A stretch of DNA of 64,000 nucleotides from Amaurobius ferox (taxonomy: Eukaryota > Arthropoda > Arachnida > Araneae > Amaurobiidae), in assembly GCA_951213105.1 (NCBI GenBank), contig OX578140.1, positions 122,075,985-122,139,984 on the forward strand, written 5' to 3'. Below are positions 1 through 9,910 of this stretch, in pieces. The notes under the pieces are model-generated. The model did not search any database. It saw only the letters and a list, made by a program, of their open reading frames with translations, and was not told the DNA's origin. Both the position numbers and the translations under genes were made by a program. Numbering within the stretch: the first letter of the stretch is position 1; each line of letters opens with the position of its first letter.

Positions 1-168
1 GTAGCTTCCTTGATATTCTAATAATTACTTTTTTCTATTTAAAAATTAAATTTGAATGGATGGGACAAAATCTGAACCTAGGATGTATAAGCGACCAGTA
101 CCGATGCTTGTGATTGAGGTAGATACATTCATTAAACTATTTTTGTATGAAACCTAGCAGATATCAGT

Positions 169-196
169 ATAATTAGGCCAGGAATGGCCTAATTAT
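169..196. repeat. Perfect 12-bp-stem hairpin
   Basis: ATAATTAGGCCA, a GGAA loop and TGGCCTAATTAT form a perfect 12-bp inverted repeat, followed by a T run. The rest of bases 1-420 is AT-rich sequence in which I see no gene or recognisable transposon. The hairpin may be the end of an unrecognised element; nothing shows a function. Confidence 0.6.
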
Positions 197-420
197 TTTT
201 TGACTTCGGATTTTTTGGTTCCCTTGAACCGACGAAAGGGATTCAGTGTATCCTCGATTTGTACTTATTTACGTTGCTCTAGTTTTCCTTATCCTTCTCA
301 CAAAGTGTATTTTACTTATCAATTACAAAGTTGTTGAGTATTGTCTAATAAGTAGAAATCGACACTAAAACTATTATCGAAGGTATTCGGTTAGTGGCGA
401 ATTATTGTCCTATTTAAGAA

Positions 421-1330
421 TGCTAAATTAAGCACTTCCATGCACAGAAATTAAACAACACTTCCATGCACAGGAATTAAGCGACACATCTATACACAGA
501 AATTAATTAAACAACACTTCCTGACACAGAAATTAACAGCAGTTCCATGTACAGGAATTAAACAACACTTCTATACACAGAAATTAATAAACACTTCCAT
601 GCACAGGAATTAAACAACATTCCATGCACAAAACTTAAACAACACTTCGATGCACATAAGTTAAATAAGACTTCCATGCACAGGAATTAAACAAAACTTC
701 TATGCATAAGCACTAAACAACACTTCCATGCACATGAATTAAACAACAAGTTATGCACAGAAATCAAACAACACTTCCATGCACATGAATTAAACAAGTC
801 ATACACAGAAATTAAACGACACTTCCATGCACTGGAATTAAACAACACTTTATGCACAGAAATTAAGCAACAATTCCATGGACATGAATTAAACAACACT
901 CCCATGCACAGGAATTAAACAACACTTCTATACATAGGCACTAAACAACACTTCTATGCACAGTAATTAAACAACACTTCATGCACATAAATTAAACAAC
1001 ACTTCCATGCACAGGAATTAAACAACACTTATATGCATGGGCATTAAACAACACTTCCATTCACAGGAATTAAATAACACTTCTATACACAGAAATTAAA
1101 AAACACTTCCATGCACAGAAATTAAACAATACTTCAAGCACAGAAATTAAACAATATTTCCATGCACTTGAATTAAAGAACACTCCCATGCACAGGAATT
1201 AAACAACACTTCTATGCATAGGCATTAAACAACACTTCTAGGTATAGGCATTAAACAACACGTCTATGTATAGGCATTAAACAGCACGTCTATGTATAGG
1301 CATTAAACAACATTTCCATGCACAGAAATT
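421..1330. repeat. 26-bp tandem satellite (about 35 units)
   Basis: The unit reads roughly AAACAACACTTCCATGCACAGGAATT and repeats head to tail with 10-25 percent divergence and small indels. Variants include CACTTCTATACACAGAAATT and CACGTCTATGTATAGGCATT; the latter dominates the last few units. There are no spacers, so it is not CRISPR-like. The right edge merges into a minus-strand coding-like segment: the last unit equals the end of that segment, where the minus strand reads ISVHGNVV. This suggests that the satellite was seeded from there. Open frames across the array only translate the repeat. Confidence 0.9.
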
Positions 1331-1490
1331 TGAAAATTTCCTCCATCGAAAACAACGTACATTTGATATTCGAGAAGAAGAGGATCGCTAACGACCATGG
1401 CAGGTGTCATCATATTACAGGCCGCGATGATACGAATTTTAGACAGATATTTATTGTCCTGCGTAAAAGCTTTTCGTGTGCTCATGGTGT
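1308..1490 (-). pseudogene. Unrecognised coding-like fragment, homologous to the 20.8-21.3 kb copies
   Basis: A minus-strand frame of about 60 codons is open here. Its region CNMMTPAMVV..QMYVVFDGGNFQISV aligns in the same frame with the duplicated segment near 20.8-21.3 kb (CKTVTPVTFV..QMCNFADEGYFKQTV). Nucleotide similarity also continues on the upstream side of the minus-strand frame: both loci have CTACAACTTTATAATTAGC, at about 1515 and 21349. I do not recognise the family. It could be an exon relic of a multicopy gene or part of a transposon. The only methionine start is probably fortuitous. Confidence 0.35.
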
Positions 1491-1789
1491 CTATTCCTAC
1501 TAATGAGACTGATCTACAACTTTATAATTAGCCTTTGTATGTATCTCGCTTTGATGCCGATTTTGTTAAGCTTTTAAAGTCTCCGCGAAGGGTTCTGCAA
1601 CCACTTTTAGGCATGGATACTTTACTGTAAATGGATTTAACTCATACACTCACGGACTTTTCCTTACAAAGTTCTTGGGAGTTTGTAAGACCTTCCTTAG
1701 AAACTCTGAAAAAGCCATTCTCTGTATAATTTCGAATCCTGTATAATTTAGTTCTCTGAAATTTGAAAACAATATTCATTTTTACTTTC

Positions 1790-2880
1790 CCTACAATGCA
1801 GAGTATGGTATTGTATAGGGAAAGTATTGGAATCGTGTCGAAAATCGCAATTATATTTTTCAACAAATTTATACGTTTCAAGCACTCTATAATCTGTAAA
1901 AACAACTATTTTTAGCGTAGCGTCTGTGTTTGCTCGTCTATGTGTCTCTGCAATATATGTATCCACTCCAGCTGAAAAGAAAATTGATCCAATTTTACAA
2001 AATTTAGCAGACTTGAATGTTACCCTGGTACTGATTAGATTTTGGTACGATTCGAAAAAAAAATAACCTGCCTTTTATTTTCGAAATGGTCTAGAAAAAT
2101 CGTCAAAATCTATAATAAAAGTCCACATAGGCTCAAATATATCGATTAAATACTTGTTTTATACATAATTTTTGAGGACGAAGAAAATAATGTTACGGAA
2201 CATATCCTCTAGAATAGTGAGTGCATACATAGGATACAAGAACGAGTCCAAGTTTTTTGGATAACTTATCTTTATTCACAAACGCAAAGTAAACAGGAAC
2301 AATATACAATCAAACAGCACTTACATGCTCCACTAATTGCACAGAATAAGCGATATTATTATCAAAATACTGACGAAAATAATTTCCCAAAACAACAGCT
2401 ACTTTTCTCAAAAAATAGACAAAAGTCACAGTTCATTGTAGCTCGTATATTGTCAACTCATCAGCTGAACTCTCTGATTCAATGATGACTCCTATTTATA
2501 ATCTCTCCATAGAAACCTCGAATTCTCTATATCTTAAAGAATAATCGTTCTATCGAGAAGTTTCTGGAACATTCCGGAAGTCACCAAATGTCGCCAAATT
2601 GGTGATAAATCACCAAATCTGGCAACCATTCTTCTAATCGAGAAATCCTGGAAACCCTGGACTCACATCATCCTCACGTGATGCTGACATCATAGACTGT
2701 GAGGCAGACGCGTCAAAAGGGAATATTGCGCGTTCGAAACAATAAGATATACTCCATAACTGGGACTAACCGTTCTCGAGATATTTAATTCTTTTCGTAT
2801 TTTGCCAAGTTGTCTTTGAAAATTACTCCCAGTCGTTATATGACAACGAAAGTTGAATTAAAACTGCAAATTCGCTGCAC
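1790..2880 (-). mobile_element. Family C' Helentron-like repeat, split by a solo LTR
   Basis: The left part carries the hairpin-end sequence (GGGAAAGTATTGGAATCGTG) and text shared with 39902-40720 and 48577-49373, such as GGTACGATTCGAAAAAAA and TATCCACTCCAGCTGAA. The right part resumes at 2742 with GGGACTAACCGTTCTCGAG, which is also family C'. Splicing out 2191-2741 and one ATAA restores the consensus order ('gacgaagaaaATAAGAT'). The far 5' end is lost in diverged sequence near 2880. Confidence 0.7.
2191..2741. mobile_element. Solo LTR (gypsy-like), TSD ATAA
   Basis: This 551-bp segment starts TGTTACGGAACATATCC and ends GCGTTCGAAACA, the usual TG...CA termini of an LTR. It is flanked by a direct ATAA at 2187-2190 and at 2742-2745, a 4-bp target duplication typical of Ty3/gypsy-type integration. 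It interrupts an older family C' repeat whose consensus is continuous once it is removed. No internal coding region or second LTR lies beside it, so it is best read as a solo LTR left by LTR-LTR recombination. A diverged relative lies near 3330-3580. Strand cannot be fixed without the internal region. Confidence 0.7.
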
Positions 2881-3254
2881 TCGTACAGAACAACGAGCAC
2901 AGAAAATGAAGACGTAACTTAACGATTATTTTGTAGGAAAATTTGTGTGTTCGGAAGATTGATTACGTCACGCTTCCAGAAAAAAGAAGTTCCACGATTT
3001 TGGAGCAAAAGAGATTCCATCGAGTCGCCGGCTCTACCCAACAAAAATGGCAAAGTATCGCTTAAAAATTTCTATAAATTTAAAAAATAACGCGATAAAA
3101 AATATTTTTTTAATTAGAAAGCGAAGATAATACTTCATATTTATGCAGAAACTTAAAATTATGCGAATCTTCAATTCGGTTACAGATGAATATAAAAGCA
3201 AATTTGCAGAAAACCTATATTTAGGTGTATTTTCAAATATTGTTTTAAAAATAC

Positions 3255-3330
3255 AGTAGTGGCCAAAATTGTGGAAACCTTTTGGAAAAAGTGTATTTTT
3301 GAGGTTTGATGGCGCATAACACCACTTTAA
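3255..3330 (+). mobile_element. Tc1/mariner-type terminus (one end only)
   Basis: TACAGTAGTGGCCAAAATTG followed by TGGAAACCTTTTGG has the TA-CAGT...GGCCAAAATTGTGGAAAC look of many Tc1-like inverted termini. I found no matching inverted end in the following few kilobases, so it is a truncated end or a chance match. Confidence 0.4.
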
Positions 3331-3580
3331 TCGTTCTATCGAGATGTTTCTGGAAGATTCGGGGAGTCGCCAAATGTTGCCAAATTGGGGGTAAATCTAA
3401 AAATCTGGCAACCCTTCTCCGAGGTTCGAAATTGTGGAAACCATAGAATGACGTCATGGGAAAGAATGCTCGTATCTCTGTCGTTTGGAGAGAACTCCCC
3501 GATGGAGCCCGTTGGTCTGCAAAAAAAAACGAGAGACAAGATAGGAGACGCCAGGCAGGGAATTTACACGTTCACAATAA
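3330..3580. mobile_element. Diverged LTR fragment related to 2191-2741
   Basis: AATCGTTCTATCGAGATGTT through TCTGGCAACCCTTCT matches the 3' half of the solo LTR at 2547-2632. A further GGGAATTTACACGTTCACA matches its end, GGGAATATTGCGCGTTCG. The 5' half is missing and is replaced by the Tc1-like terminus just upstream. Overlapping short open frames here are by-products. Confidence 0.55.
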
Positions 3581-3724
3581 TATGGTTATGTTATATATGC
3601 TAGATTCTAGCATATGTAGGTATATTTTAAAGGTCCTTCCACAACAGGTATTCTTCTTTAACAGTAGGGCCAAATCTAGTCATTATCGATTAAAATACCC
3701 CTCCTTCACAACATGGATCATTAT

Positions 3725-4510
3725 ATACTATTACTAGCAGTATACCCGTTCTTCGTATGGAATATACATTATTAAAAACATTATAAAGAAACTTAAAATT
3801 CACATCATGTGCAAATTCCTATAGTATTATTCTAAATGACATTGTTACACAAAACATTCTATTAAAATATTTAAACCAATGCTTCAAAAATGAAGTTTAA
3901 GATAATCTGCTCTCACTATGAAAAATTATCTTCACATGCAGATCTGAGGAATAAAAACATCGTTGTTCCGTCTGTAAACAAATCTACAAAAAATATGAAA
4001 TTGAATCAATATTGTCAAAATAAAAGCGTTAAAATTGTATCGGAAGATATACCCCTGTTACATTCTCATAAATTAGAAGAAGATATATCCATGTATTAGT
4101 ATAAGATTACCCGTACTGCAATATATGAGCTTCAAAAATCTTTGCCAAAATAAAACAGATGACCTGATGAATTGAAAATATCAATAATCCCCGTCATATT
4201 TAAACCTAAAAGTCGTAATTGATTCAAATATATACCAAAATGAAAGCACTATAATTGCATGGGAAGATATTCCCGTACTACTTATGTTCTTGTAGATTAG
4301 AAGATATATACACCCGTGTATTAGTAGAATATTATACGTACTATATGAGTTTCAAATTTTTTTGCCAAAATAAAACAGATGACGTAATAAATTGAAAATA
4401 TCAATAATCCCTGTAATTTTTAAACCTAGATGCCGTAATTGATATAATTCAGTCAAAAATGCAATTTCGATAAACTTATTTTATATACATTTCTTCATCA
4501 ATTAATTAAT
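3725..4510 (+). mobile_element. Family B repeat, copy 1 (ACTAGCAGTATACCCGTTC start)
   Basis: The segment begins ACTAGCAGTATACCCGTTCT and continues in parallel with 7078-8200, including GCAGATCTGAGGAATAAAA, CCAAAATGAAAGCACTA and the end block TCAAAAATGCAATTTCGATA. It holds one unit plus part of a second of the 391-bp repeat seen in the second copy. No frame is conserved. It is probably a non-autonomous element; its class is unknown. Confidence 0.6.
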
Positions 4511-5220
4511 CTTAAATAATAAAAGGCAATGTTTGTGTGTCTGTTTGTGTGTGTGTGTGTCTGTCTGTCTTATACACTATACGTTCAGCGACCGCGCGTC
4601 GAAGAGCTACGAAATTTGGCAATCGGAGACCGGGGGTGGGAAGGGGACACGTGAAAACAGATTTTTAAAATTTTAATTATTTTTTTGTTATTTGATGTTT
4701 TATGCGATTTCGACCGTTTTTTGCCCTTTTTTCTCCATGATCCAGACGTCATAGAAAAAAACAAATCACACCACCGGAAAGAACAGAGACTTGCAAGTAA
4801 AAATATATCAATTTTAAATCTCAGAGACAAATTCTAATATTTTTTTAAGATTTTAAAACAAAAGTCACTTTTGGCTCAAAAAAACGATTTTTGGTTTTTA
4901 AATTCTCGCATAGTAAAAAGTACTCATAATTTCGACGAATAATTTACATTTTTAGAAAAGTCAAATATCTGGCATTCTTACAAGTCCAATCTGGTCAAGA
5001 AATATTCCGTATTGCCCCCAGGATCGGGATTTTAAGATTTTCCGAATTTCAATTTCTCGGCGATCCGCTAAAGCATTTCTTAACCGGCGTTTCTCCCCAG
5101 CAGAAGCAGGGAAGGTGGTAGGTGGGGCGTCAAGGTGGAGGTGACGTCACGTTGCTGAATATGCATAGCGATGGGTGGGACAATAAGAAACCGAATTAGT
5201 GTTTGCTTTCCGTTTCCCGC
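4510..5220. repeat. Microsatellite-linked repeat with GTGTCTGT core
   Basis: AAAAGGCAATGTTTGTGTGT leads into a GT/CTGT microsatellite (4530-4570), then CGCGCGTCGAAGAGCTACGA and 'aatttggcaatcggag'. The combination of a short microsatellite followed by a 'gaaatttggca' block resembles other microsatellite-bearing arthropod repeats. Only one copy is present in the window, so its limits are not known. Confidence 0.4.
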
Positions 5221-5279
5221 GCTTCCGGTTTTAAATGAATTAAGACCTTAACATATGTATTGTAGAAATTATTATATTT

Positions 5280-5470
5280 ATATTTTAAATGATGGAACGA
5301 TATGGATTTTTTAAATAATTATTTTAATTTTTGGATATTTTAAATGGATATTTTAATTTTATGGATATTTTACATGATGGAACGATGGATATTTTAATTT
5401 TATGGATATTTTACATGATAGAACGATGGATATTTTAATTTTATGGATATTTTAAATGATGGAACAGTGG
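5280..5470. repeat. Short tandem repeat, GATGGATATTTTAATTTTATG
   Basis: About four imperfect units of 'gatggatattttaattttat / ggatattttacatgatggaac' (roughly 49 bp) lie directly before the SINE array. It is simple AT-rich sequence with no coding content. Confidence 0.65.
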
Positions 5471-5519
5471 AATGAGGATGATGGAATTAAGAGCTTAGCA
5501 TATAGTCATTTTAAATTGT

Positions 5520-6660
5520 AAATTAGCGCGCGGAAAGTTAGCGGTAGGCCCGGGTTCGATCCCCGCCACTGGCAAAGCTGTCGCCGTGTTCACGCGGAAT
5601 ACGATCACGTTAAGCATGTGGGTCCGTAAGTCCTTCCTAGAGGTTGGTGGTAGGGGAAGGAGGGTACGGTCCCTGTGGATGCCTCCCCCACTGGGTTCCT
5701 GTCTAAATTGGATAAATATAAAGAAGGTTGCGGAGGGCGAGACAGCCCAGTGATTAGAGCGCGGGAATTGCACTCGGTAGGCCTGGGTACGATTCCCGCC
5801 GCTTCCAAAACTGCCGCCGTGTTCACGCGGAGTACGATCACGATAAACATGTGGGTCCGGAAGTCCTTCCGAGGGGTTGGTGGTAGGGGAAGGAGGGTAC
5901 GGTCCCTGTGGATGCCTCTCCCACTGGGTTCCGTTCTAAATTGGGTAAATAAAAAGAATGTTATGGAGCTTGTCGCGGAGGGCGAAGTAGCCCAGTGGTT
6001 AGCGCGCGGGAATTGCACTCAGTAGGTCCGGGTTCAATTCCCGCCACTGCCCAAACTGCCGCCATGTGCACGCAGAGTACGATCACGTTAAACATGTGGG
6101 TCCGTGAGTCCTTCCGAGAGGTTGGTGGTAGGGGAAGGAGGTTACGGTCTAAATTGGGTGAATAAAAAGAAAGTTATGGAGACTGTCGCGGAGGGCAAAG
6201 TAGCCCAGTGGTTAGCGCGCGGAAATTGCACTCGGTAGGCCTGTGTTCGATTCCCAAAATTGCCGCCGTGTTTACGCGGAGTACGATCACGTTAAACATG
6301 CGGGTATGTAAGTCCTTCCGAGAGGTTGGTGGTAGGGGAAGGAGGATACGGTTCCTGTGGATGTCTGTCCCACTGGGTTCCGGTCTAAATTGGGTGAATA
6401 AAAAGAAAGTTATGGAGAATGTCGCTGAGGGCGAAGTACCCCAGTGGTTAGCGCGCGGGATTTGCACTTGGTAGGCCCGGGTTCGATTCCCAAAATTGCC
6501 GCCATGTTCACGCGGAGTACGATGACGTTAAACATGTGGGCCGTTAAGTCCTTCCGAGAGGTTGGTGGTAGGGGAAGGAGGGTACGGTCCCTGTGAATGC
6601 CTCCCCCAGTGGGTTCCAGTCTAAATTGGGTGGCAGCTCCTGGCCGTCCAGATAGTTACC
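5520..6660 (+). mobile_element. Tandem array of about five tRNA-headed SINE units
   Basis: Units begin near 5520 (partial), 5730, 5975, 6188 and 6424. Each has a tRNA-like head with box A (TAGCCCAGTGGTTAGCGCGC) and box B (GGTTCGATTCC), followed by a shared body (GTTCACGCGGAGTACGATCA, then AGGTTGGTGGTAGGGGAAGG and TGGGTTCCGGTCTAAATTGG). Only the last unit continues into the 3' tail (GGCCGTCCAGATAGTTACC). Internal units end in AATAAAAAGAAAGTTATGGA and pass straight into the next head. Unit lengths are about 245, 213 and 236 bp; the third unit lacks about 30 bp of body. This is a head-to-tail multimer, not independent insertions. Open frames across it are by-products. Confidence 0.9.
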
Positions 6661-6753
6661 TTACACCTTTCTGGTGGGTCGCGCCAGCGAGTTTGCCACG
6701 GTCAGAATTTTCAAGGGTAGCGAATAGGCTGGTCGCCAAAGGCGGCTAGTGAT

Positions 6754-7080
6754 TTAATAAAAATCGTCTGCTGCAGAAACATAATGGATTTAAATCCGTT
6801 GCTAAGCCACATGATATTACTTTCTTCAAATAAATAATGCATTAAAAATGTCGTCTGCATAACACTCTATGGAAGGTTTAACTGCGCGTTTTTTTAAATA
6901 TCTAGACAGCCCCTACTCCTAGAAACTGGAATAATGGACTAAATTTTAAGTGGGGCTATTCCAAGTGTATCTACAAACTTTCCTGAAATTTCTGTACAGC
7001 CGTTCTTCCGTCATGATGAGACAAACGGACACATATACAGACAGACAGACAAACATATTTTCAATTTTATTTATATATAC
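6754..7080 (+). repeat. Flanking block A, copy 1
   Basis: About 327 bp from AATAAAAATCGTCTGCTGCA to the CAGACAGACAGACAAACATA microsatellite is repeated in the same direction at 8262-8580, on the other side of family B copy 2. Shared landmarks are GATTTAAATCCGTTGCTAAG, ATATCTAGACA and GGACTAAATTTTAAGTGG. Identity looks to be near 75 percent by eye. Confidence 0.7.
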
Positions 7081-8262
7081 TAGCAGCATACCCGTTCTTC
7101 GGAGTATATAATATAAAAAAAACTTAAAATTCACAATCATGAGCAAATTCCTATAATATTCAAAATGGCATTGTTATTCAAGGAATTCTATTAAAATATT
7201 TAAATTAATGCTCCTAAAAAGAAATTTAAGAATATATGTTCTTACTATACAAAATTATCTTCCCAAGGAGATCTGACGAATAAAATATCCTGGTTCCGCT
7301 TGTAAACAAATTTACAAAAAATATGAAATTAAATCAATAAATGTCAAAATAAAAGCGCTAAAGTTGTATGGGAAGATATACCCGCACTGCTTATATTCTC
7401 GAATATTAGAAAATATATATATATATATATACATGTGTTTCAGTAGGAGAAATATATTTGCCAAAAGATAAGAGATAACGCAATAAATTGAAAATATCAA
7501 TAATCCCCCTAATCTTTAAACCCAAAAGCCGCAATTGATGCCAATATATGCCAAAATGAAAGTACTAAAATTGTATGGGAAAATACACCCCGTAGATAAG
7601 ACATTTTCGTAGATCAGAAAATCTCTGTTCTCGCTATACAAAAATTATCTTCACAGGCAGATCTGAAGAATAAAACAGTATGGTCCTGCTGGTAAGCAAA
7701 TTTGCAAAAAATATGAAATTGAATCAATATATGCCAAAATAAAAGAGCTAAAATTGTATCGAAAGATATACCCGTACTACTTATATCCCCAGATATTAGA
7801 AGATATACCCGTGTATTAGTAGAAAATTACTCGTACTACAATATATGAATTTCAAAAATCCGTTCCAAAATAGAACAGATGACGTGATAAAGTGCAAATA
7901 TCAATTAACTTTAATCTTGAGGGCTGCAATTGATTCCAATATATGTCAAAATGAAATCGGTAAAATTGTATGGGAAAGGATAACCGTGCTACTTACACTT
8001 TAGAAGATATACCCGTGTACTAATAGAAGATTACCCCTCCTACAATATGAGTTTCAACCGTTTTTGCCAAAATAAAACAGATGACATAATAAATTGAAAA
8101 TATCGGTAATCCCAAAGTAATCGTTAAACCTGAAGGCTGTAATGAATATAATCCTGTCAAAAATGCAATTTCGATAAAATTTATTTCACATACATTTTTT
8201 TTATTATTTAAATTGGAAGATAAAATTTATTTCATATGCATATTTTATTATTTAAATTGGAA
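7078..8262 (+). mobile_element. Family B repeat, copy 2, with 391-bp internal units
   Basis: It starts ACTAGCAGCATACCCGTTCT and carries two to three tandem units of about 391 bp. 'agatctgacgaataaaa' at 7268 recurs at 7661, 'tgccaaaatgaaag' at 7548 recurs near 7940, and AAATTGTATGGGAA-type blocks recur throughout. It is flanked by direct copies of block A. The A-B-A order recalls an LTR layout, but there are no TG...CA ends, no coding region and no target duplication, so tandem amplification of one composite unit is as likely. Confidence 0.6.
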
Positions 8263-8580
8263 AAAATTAATAAAAATCGCCTGCGGCATGAACACATTGG
8301 ATTTAAACCCGTTGCTAAGCGACATGATATCAGTTTCATCAAATAAATTTACGGGAGAAAATATCATCTGCTTAATGCTATGTCTATGGAAAGTTTAACA
8401 GTGCGTTTTCAATTAATATCTAGACAACCCTTGGCTATAGAAATTCGAAACATGGACTAAATTTTAAGTGGGACTATTCCCAGCCTATCCACAAAATTTC
8501 ATAAAATTCGTTTCATGATTTCTCCCGTGATTATGGCAAGCAGACAGACAGACAAATTTTCAATTTCATCCATATATATC
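8262..8580 (+). repeat. Flanking block A, copy 2
   Basis: This is the direct repeat of 6754-7080, running from AATAAAAATCGCCTGCGGCA to the GCAGACAGACAGACAAATTT microsatellite. The sequence then passes into 'atatatcatacctacaatag' and away from similarity. Confidence 0.7.
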
Positions 8581-8979
8581 ATACCTACAATAGACATACG
8601 TTTCTTCAATATTTGTGATAAAATAAAGTTTTGATTGAATGCTTTTTTTGACCCGTTTTTGTCATTTGAAACAACTGTCAGCGTTTCGTAGAAACTAAGA
8701 AAGGGAATCCATTTCTATTTTCAAGAGTTATTTTTTTAATACGAAATTTCTTAATTGTAACTGTTTAGCATGTTATAAACCGGATCTAGCCTTTTCTACA
8801 AATAGCTTTTCGAAATTGTTAGAACGCGGCAAGTCAATAAATAGTTTTTTAAGTGCAATACTTTTTTTTATTTGGAGTTCATATTAGTATTACTGTCGCT
8901 TTGGAAACGCTTTTCGACCAAATTGAAAATGTATACATTTTTGGAGATATTTATTACAAAAATATATATTTTAGCATTC

Positions 8980-9480
8980 CATCTATCGGACGATAGGGGA
9001 AACCGACGCAACTCTGTTTTTCCCGAAATCTATCAACCAAATTTCGCACAAAGTTGGACTGATATACAAAGGCGAAAATAATATCGCGATATTTTATGCA
9101 TCTCGTCCGCACTATTTCATGCATCTCATCCGCACTATTCACATACGTGTATTGGAATCGCACAGGCATGCAATAATATCTACGTGTGCATTGTCATATC
9201 TCGGATACTCTCAACAAACTGAAACCAAATTTTGTAGAAACGTTATCAAATTTGAGCATAAAATCTAAGTCAATTTATTTTTAAATACTACCAATGTCGT
9301 GTACGTACATTGTGTTCATGCATATTTTGCATTACAAAACAATGCAGCCAGTTTTTCTCCAAAACTACTCAACCGATTAAATCCAAATTTTGTACAAAGG
9401 CCGGTTGACAAATGAATGGGGAACAGCATCGCGATGTTTTTACATTTTTATTCATATCATCAGCAGAAAAGGACATGGCT
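8980..9480. repeat. Diverged repeat blocks with CCAAATTT(C/T)G motifs
   Basis: Two related blocks are visible, at about 9010-9090 and 9345-9450. Each has 'accaaatttcgcacaaag' or 'ccaaattttgtacaaagg', followed by 'atcgcgat(a/g)tttt'. Between them is a short tandem duplication around GCATCTCRTCCGCACTATT (9097-9140). They look like parts of an old transposon. No frame is kept. Confidence 0.4.
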
Positions 9481-9615
9481 TTTAACATTTTATTGTAATT
9501 TTTTAAAAACCACTGGATTCAATAATATTATTTTAATTTTAAGCTCTTGCATCTGCGTGTATGTACTTCAGTAATGTTGTATTTAGATGTGAAAAAATAG
9601 TTTAAAAGATTCGAT

Positions 9616-9910
9616 GTGGGCAACACATGACTTTTCATACACACTCAAATTAATTTTCTCTTTATTTCTTTAATAATTCATTAAACTAAGTTTTATCGCA
9701 CAAAATAAAACTGAATTTGCATTTTTAATTCAATTCTCGTATTCATTTGATAACTGGACATATTTTCTGAGGCGGCGTAACAAAAATACGAAAAAACTAA
9801 AATATCTCGAGAACGGTTAGACCTAGAACTATGGGGTTGATCTTATTCTTTTTATCGTCAAAAATTACGTATAAAATAAACATTTAATTGAAATATTTGA
9901 GCCCAATTTG
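9616..9910 (+). mobile_element. Family C' fragment (5' half)
   Basis: GATGTGGGCAACACATGACT at the left, TTTCTGAGGCGGCGTAACAA and AAAATATCTCGAGAACGGTT in the middle, and TTATTCTTTTTATCGTC toward the right follow the same order as in 39902-40140. The 3' half with microsatellite and hairpin is absent. Confidence 0.65.

Noticed and set aside
421..1330. Regular short repeats that could suggest a CRISPR array
   Set aside because: Units are head to tail with no spacers, are imperfect, and lie in a eukaryotic repeat landscape without cas genes.
4140..4180. CTGATGA ... GAAA, the core pair of a hammerhead ribozyme
   Set aside because: There is no stem II between the two motifs, and the homologous positions at 4380 and 8088 do not keep CTGATGA.
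5975..6055. Possible functional tRNA genes in the SINE array and at 33055-33140
   Set aside because: Boxes A and B are good, but acceptor and anticodon stems do not close and each continues into a SINE body.
5605..6474. Open frames of 88-137 codons on both strands
   Set aside because: They run across tandem SINE units and reflect the repeat, not a protein.
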